Notes under the pieces: model-generated | Databases searched by the model: none | Seen by the model: the letters and a program-made list of their open reading frames with translations, nothing else | Told to the model about the DNA's origin: nothing | Position numbers and translations under genes: made by a program | In this document: in pieces, positions 22,355 to 22,446 of the stretch | How the letters are laid out: each line of letters begins with the position of its first letter | How positions within the stretch are numbered: the first letter of the stretch is position 1 | NCBI GenBank assembly: GCA_023411775.1 | Contig: JAEYOL010000009.1 | Location: 1-22,446 of the forward strand | Reading direction: 5' to 3' | Origin: Bacteroidota bacterium | GTDB taxonomy: Bacteria; Bacteroidota; Bacteroidia; Chitinophagales; Chitinophagaceae | Length of the DNA: 22,446 nt

Positions 22355-22446
22355 TTACTTAAAAAATAATCCATGCACATTAATAAACGCTTCTCCAAGC
22401 GAGTCTATAATATCGCCTGCCGTCATCGCTTCCATCGACAGCCGCT
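22355..22446 (-). CDS. Unidentified protein, C-terminal 30 codons
   Basis: A minus-strand frame enters from the right edge and ends at TAA 22355-22357. The visible residues are RLSMEAMTAGDIIDSL then GEAFINVHGLFFK. The codon use resembles its neighbours and the stop lies right at the edge of the repeat region, which supports a real gene end. Too little is present to name a family. Confidence 0.6.
   Translation of the reverse strand, partial: RLSMEAMTAGDIIDSLGEAFINVHGLFFK

Overview
The window looks like chromosomal housekeeping DNA from a Bacteroidota bacterium, most likely Chitinophagaceae or a near relative. The evidence is a short primary sigma factor without region 1.1, promoter boxes of the Bacteroidota type (TTTG about 18-24 nt upstream of TAnnTTTG), genes without strong Shine-Dalgarno sites, and several families typical of the phylum: a DUF3822 protein next to RsmD, a DUF2027-Smr protein, a BrxA-type bacilliredoxin and a long Lgt. 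The family placement is inference from protein style, not from any marker search. I see no tRNA, rRNA, IS element, phage gene or CRISPR array.

Layout. Positions 1-905 hold the 5' part of a small lipoprotein gene (minus) and a secreted NTF2-like protein (plus), divergent from each other. From 906 to 2777 on the minus strand are a large secreted protein of unknown function and an Hsp20 chaperone followed by a clear intrinsic terminator. From 2982 to 6956 on the plus strand are a bacilliredoxin, a divergent prolipoprotein diacylglyceryl transferase, the primary sigma factor and thioredoxin reductase, mostly as separate units with their own promoter boxes or terminators. From 6995 to 13459 there is a tight plus-strand cluster: folB, DUF3822, rsmD, 5-formyl-THF cyclo-ligase, lpxK, rnr and a polyprenyl diphosphate synthase. 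Several of its genes overlap by 11-35 nt, so translation is probably coupled. It mixes folate metabolism, rRNA modification, RNA decay, lipid A synthesis and isoprenoid synthesis, and is a growth-linked operon rather than one pathway. An APC-type amino acid permease and a DUF2027-Smr protein follow.

From 16387 to 21029 on the minus strand are a BlaI-BlaR1-type repressor/metalloprotease pair, whose promoter contains a clean 20-bp operator, and a membrane pyrophosphatase with its own strong promoter and terminator. The end of the window has a secreted or envelope PAP2 phosphatase (plus), a low-complexity region built of ten-base repeats, and the last 30 codons of an unidentified minus-strand gene.

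No obviously new multi-gene system is present. The items most worth checking are: the BlaI operator and the non-penicillin-binding C-terminus of its BlaR1 partner; a textbook G-quadruplex motif inside blaR1; an Lgt with changes at conserved catalytic positions; an RsmD with GPPY in place of N/DPPY; the ion-coupling residues of the pyrophosphatase; promoter boxes that touch or overlap start codons; and the ten-base repeat array at the right end.
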